Of a DNA stretch of 64,000 bases, positions 62,021-64,000 are shown piece by piece (within the stretch, counting starts at the first letter, position 1; every line of letters begins with the position of its first letter). Under the pieces are notes generated by a model. The model saw only the letters and a program-made list of their open reading frames with translations, was not told the DNA's origin and did not search any database. The position numbers and the translations under genes are program-made. Source of the stretch: Pilatotrama ljubarskyi (lineage: Eukaryota > Basidiomycota > Agaricomycetes > Polyporales > Polyporaceae); assembly GCA_022385805.1 (NCBI GenBank), contig MU277692.1, positions 186,001 to 250,000 on the forward strand, given 5' to 3'.

Positions 62021-64000
62021 TCAGAACATACCCTGCCTCTTCGGCAGCTCAACAGGCGGTGGGCGGCCCGACGCCGCACTCCCAGGACGGTCCCTCGACC
62101 TCGGCGGCGGAGCCGGACTTCCGCGGGGCGGCCTCATGAAACCGTTCCCCTCATTCGTCGGGGTCTGGCTCCTGAACGACGCCGCGCTGGCTGTGCGCGG
62201 AGGGATAGGCATCGGAGAGCGCGTCCTTGACGATGGCGGGGAGCGTCCAGGGGACGCTGATACGGGCGTCGGCACAGCGAGGGAGGGCACTGCCGAGGGA
62301 GGTGGGTTTGCGGATGGCGGGAGAGGGGGCACGGCGGGGATGGGCGTGCGCGAGCGGGACGGCGCTGAGCTCGAGGCGGGCGCGGGGGAGCGCGAGCGCA
62401 CGGGGGTGGACGCGGGGGTATGGATCGGGTCAGGCGCGCGTTCGGTGTGCGTGCGGAAGTGCGGCGGGCGACTGCTCTCTTTGGGCTTCTCGACGAGGAG
62501 GTTGTCGAGCAGGAAGCGGAAGTCGATGCCGTACTCCTCAAGGAGCTAGAACGGGTCTGTCAGCAGCGAGTGTCTGGTACAGGAGGGGTACGCACCTTCT
62601 TGCTCTGCAAGTGGGTAATCTGGATGGCTTCGTCAATTGTCGCAGGATCGACGTCCGAGCTGTAGACCTGCTTCCTGAACATCTCCGCGAACAGTTCGAT
62701 CTGCTGTTTCGCCCACTCCACAAAGCCTGAAGGCCATCAGCATCTCATGAGCCCCAAGCAATTCGATGGACTCACTGCTAGCGACCTCGTTCTGGTTGAA
62801 GCTCGCAAGGAACCAGTCCGCCGTATGCTTGATGCCCGTGAACATCACCGTCGCCAGATCGGCAATATACATTCCGATATGACCTTCGAACGTGATCTTC
62901 CGCACGCACTTCCTGATCACGTCCGCCCGGGCAGCGAGAAACGTGCTCCGCGCGGCCGCGCCCGCCTTCAACCTCACGAGCAGCCCGATCAAGCTCACCA
63001 CCGTCGACTTCTTGTTCGACGGCGCTGAGAGGCTCTGGAGGAGCGCAGCGGTGAGGGAGGCTTTGAGCGGCGTGAGCTTCGCCGCGAGCGGGGGCACCAC
63101 GCTGAGCTTGCCCTCGCCCTCCTCCACGAGCGCGACCGCGCGGTCCCATTCGCGCAGCGCGATCGCGACGGTCAGGTCGTCGGACCAATCGCCGATCCAG
63201 CGTGCGTCGCGTTCCGCTTTCTCCTTCGCGGTGGCGCCCATCTCGCCGGACTTGGTGGCGAGGTCTGCCATCCACTCGGGTAGGGGTGGGACGCCCTCGC
63301 CCGTAAATGCAAACGACCCTCGCTATGTCTTGAAGGTTAGTGCTGCGGTATGAGCTTGAGGCGGGCGTTACGCACGTCACCGCCCATCCACATGCTCTTG
63401 CGCCGCTGATGCTCGCCTTCGCGCTCCTTGCGCTTCTTCGCGGCGAGCTCCTCAGCAACCTGCCGGAACTGCGAAAGGAGGTTCTTCTTGTCTACAGATA
63501 TCTCGGTGCGGTATACGTGCGTCTCCTTGCCATGTCGGATCTTGAACACGTTCGTCATATCTGGGACCGGCTGTCAGTACCAGGTGCGGTTGTTCCAGCT
63601 CAGAAGAGACTGACTGGGGGTATCCTTTGTGTCCAAGACCAGCATCTCGTTGAGCGGCCAGCATCGCTCCGCGACCAGCTTGTCCGCCTCGGCGTTGTTC
63701 CTTCTCTTACGCTTGCGTGCTACGAGCACCGCGTCGTCCAGCAGCACGAAGCGGACGGGGTGGTCCACCTTGTATGTGGCGGGGTTGAGCGCGACGACGT
63801 TATCGACCTCGGTGATGACGTGCCGCCCCGGTGTAGTCGGCACGAACTTGGACGAGCCTTCGATCTGCATGTGCAAGTTCTGCATCTGGTTCGCGTATAG
63901 AATGCGTAGGTCAGCGATGGAGGAGCGGACGTTCCGTCTTCGCTCTACGCGAGCACCCGTCAGCGAGACTGTCGCATAAGAAAGACATGAGGGCAAGTAC
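62021..64000 (-). CDS. EXO84: Exocyst complex subunit EXO84, 3' part
   Basis: EXO84 tethers secretory vesicles to the plasma membrane. The window shows its C-terminal part only; the N-terminus lies past 64000. Going from the right edge, a PH-like domain is seen (RFVLLDDAVLVARKRKRRN, KLVAERCWPLNEMLVLDTKD). A helical linker follows (FRQVAEELAAKKRKEREGEH). The EXO84 C-terminal helical-bundle region then gives WMADLATKSGEMGATAKEKA, DLTVAIALREWDRAVALVEE, MYIADLATVMFTGIKHTADW and, after two introns, GFVEWAKQQIELFAEMFRKQ. The C-terminal 130 residues are Pro/Ser-rich and disordered, a common fungal extension, ending PVELPKRQGMF with stop TGA 62021-62023. Four introns can be placed. Confidence 0.9.

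Noticed and set aside
1..64000. CRISPR arrays, operons, bacterial promoters or ribosome-binding sites
   Set aside because: The genome is eukaryotic. No regularly spaced short repeats were seen, and genes carry introns.

Overview
This window is nuclear DNA of a basidiomycete fungus, very probably an Agaricomycete of the Polyporales type. It is GC-rich and gene-dense, with many short introns (about 45-70 bp, GT...AG). It carries protein families typical of mushroom-forming fungi: an expanded 7TM family, F-box genes, an NTPase/nuclease gene of crinkler type and a Ty3/gypsy chromovirus. Species cannot be fixed from sequence alone. Gene ends given here are start and stop codons; introns lie inside the intervals.

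Left third (1-22 kb): a 7TM membrane protein (-), about 1.7 kb without a recognisable gene, Raptor/Kog1 of TORC1 (-), the large dynactin subunit p150 (+), a small acidic nuclear-type protein (-) and a full-size ABCA transporter (-).

Middle (22-42 kb): a broken 3' end of an F-box gene next to an intact F-box paralogue (+), a multi-TM protein (-), then a block in which two related genes of an apparently undescribed family (low-complexity N-terminus, CxxC...HxxxxH zinc finger, C-terminal SAM-like helical domain) flank the Golgi tether gene COG8. A complete 9.6-kb Ty3/gypsy element with identical LTRs and a 5-bp target duplication has inserted into the roughly 205-bp promoter shared by COG8 and the second zinc-finger gene. 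The element has one continuous gag-pol frame, a triplicated module between nucleocapsid and protease, a chromodomain, and an extra 3' reading frame with its own TATA box and pyrimidine-rich leader.

Right third (42-64 kb): an MFS hexose transporter (+) with CreA/Mig1-type sites, imperfect tandem repeats, a GPI-anchored CFEM protein (-), tRNA-dihydrouridine synthase 2 (+), an NTPase-nuclease (crinkler-type) gene (-), an inositol-monophosphatase family enzyme (+), proteasome alpha-5 (-), a Pin1/Ess1 isomerase (+), an isocitrate lyase/PEP mutase family enzyme (-), a 441-bp element with 46-bp perfect terminal inverted repeats, a MOSC/mARC-like enzyme (+), an intron-containing tRNA-Asp(GTC) (-), a RidA deaminase (+), and the 3' part of exocyst EXO84 (-), cut by the window end. 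Most genes are unlinked housekeeping functions with no operon logic. The accessory interest lies in 22-42 kb, in the NTPase-nuclease gene and in the two mobile elements.
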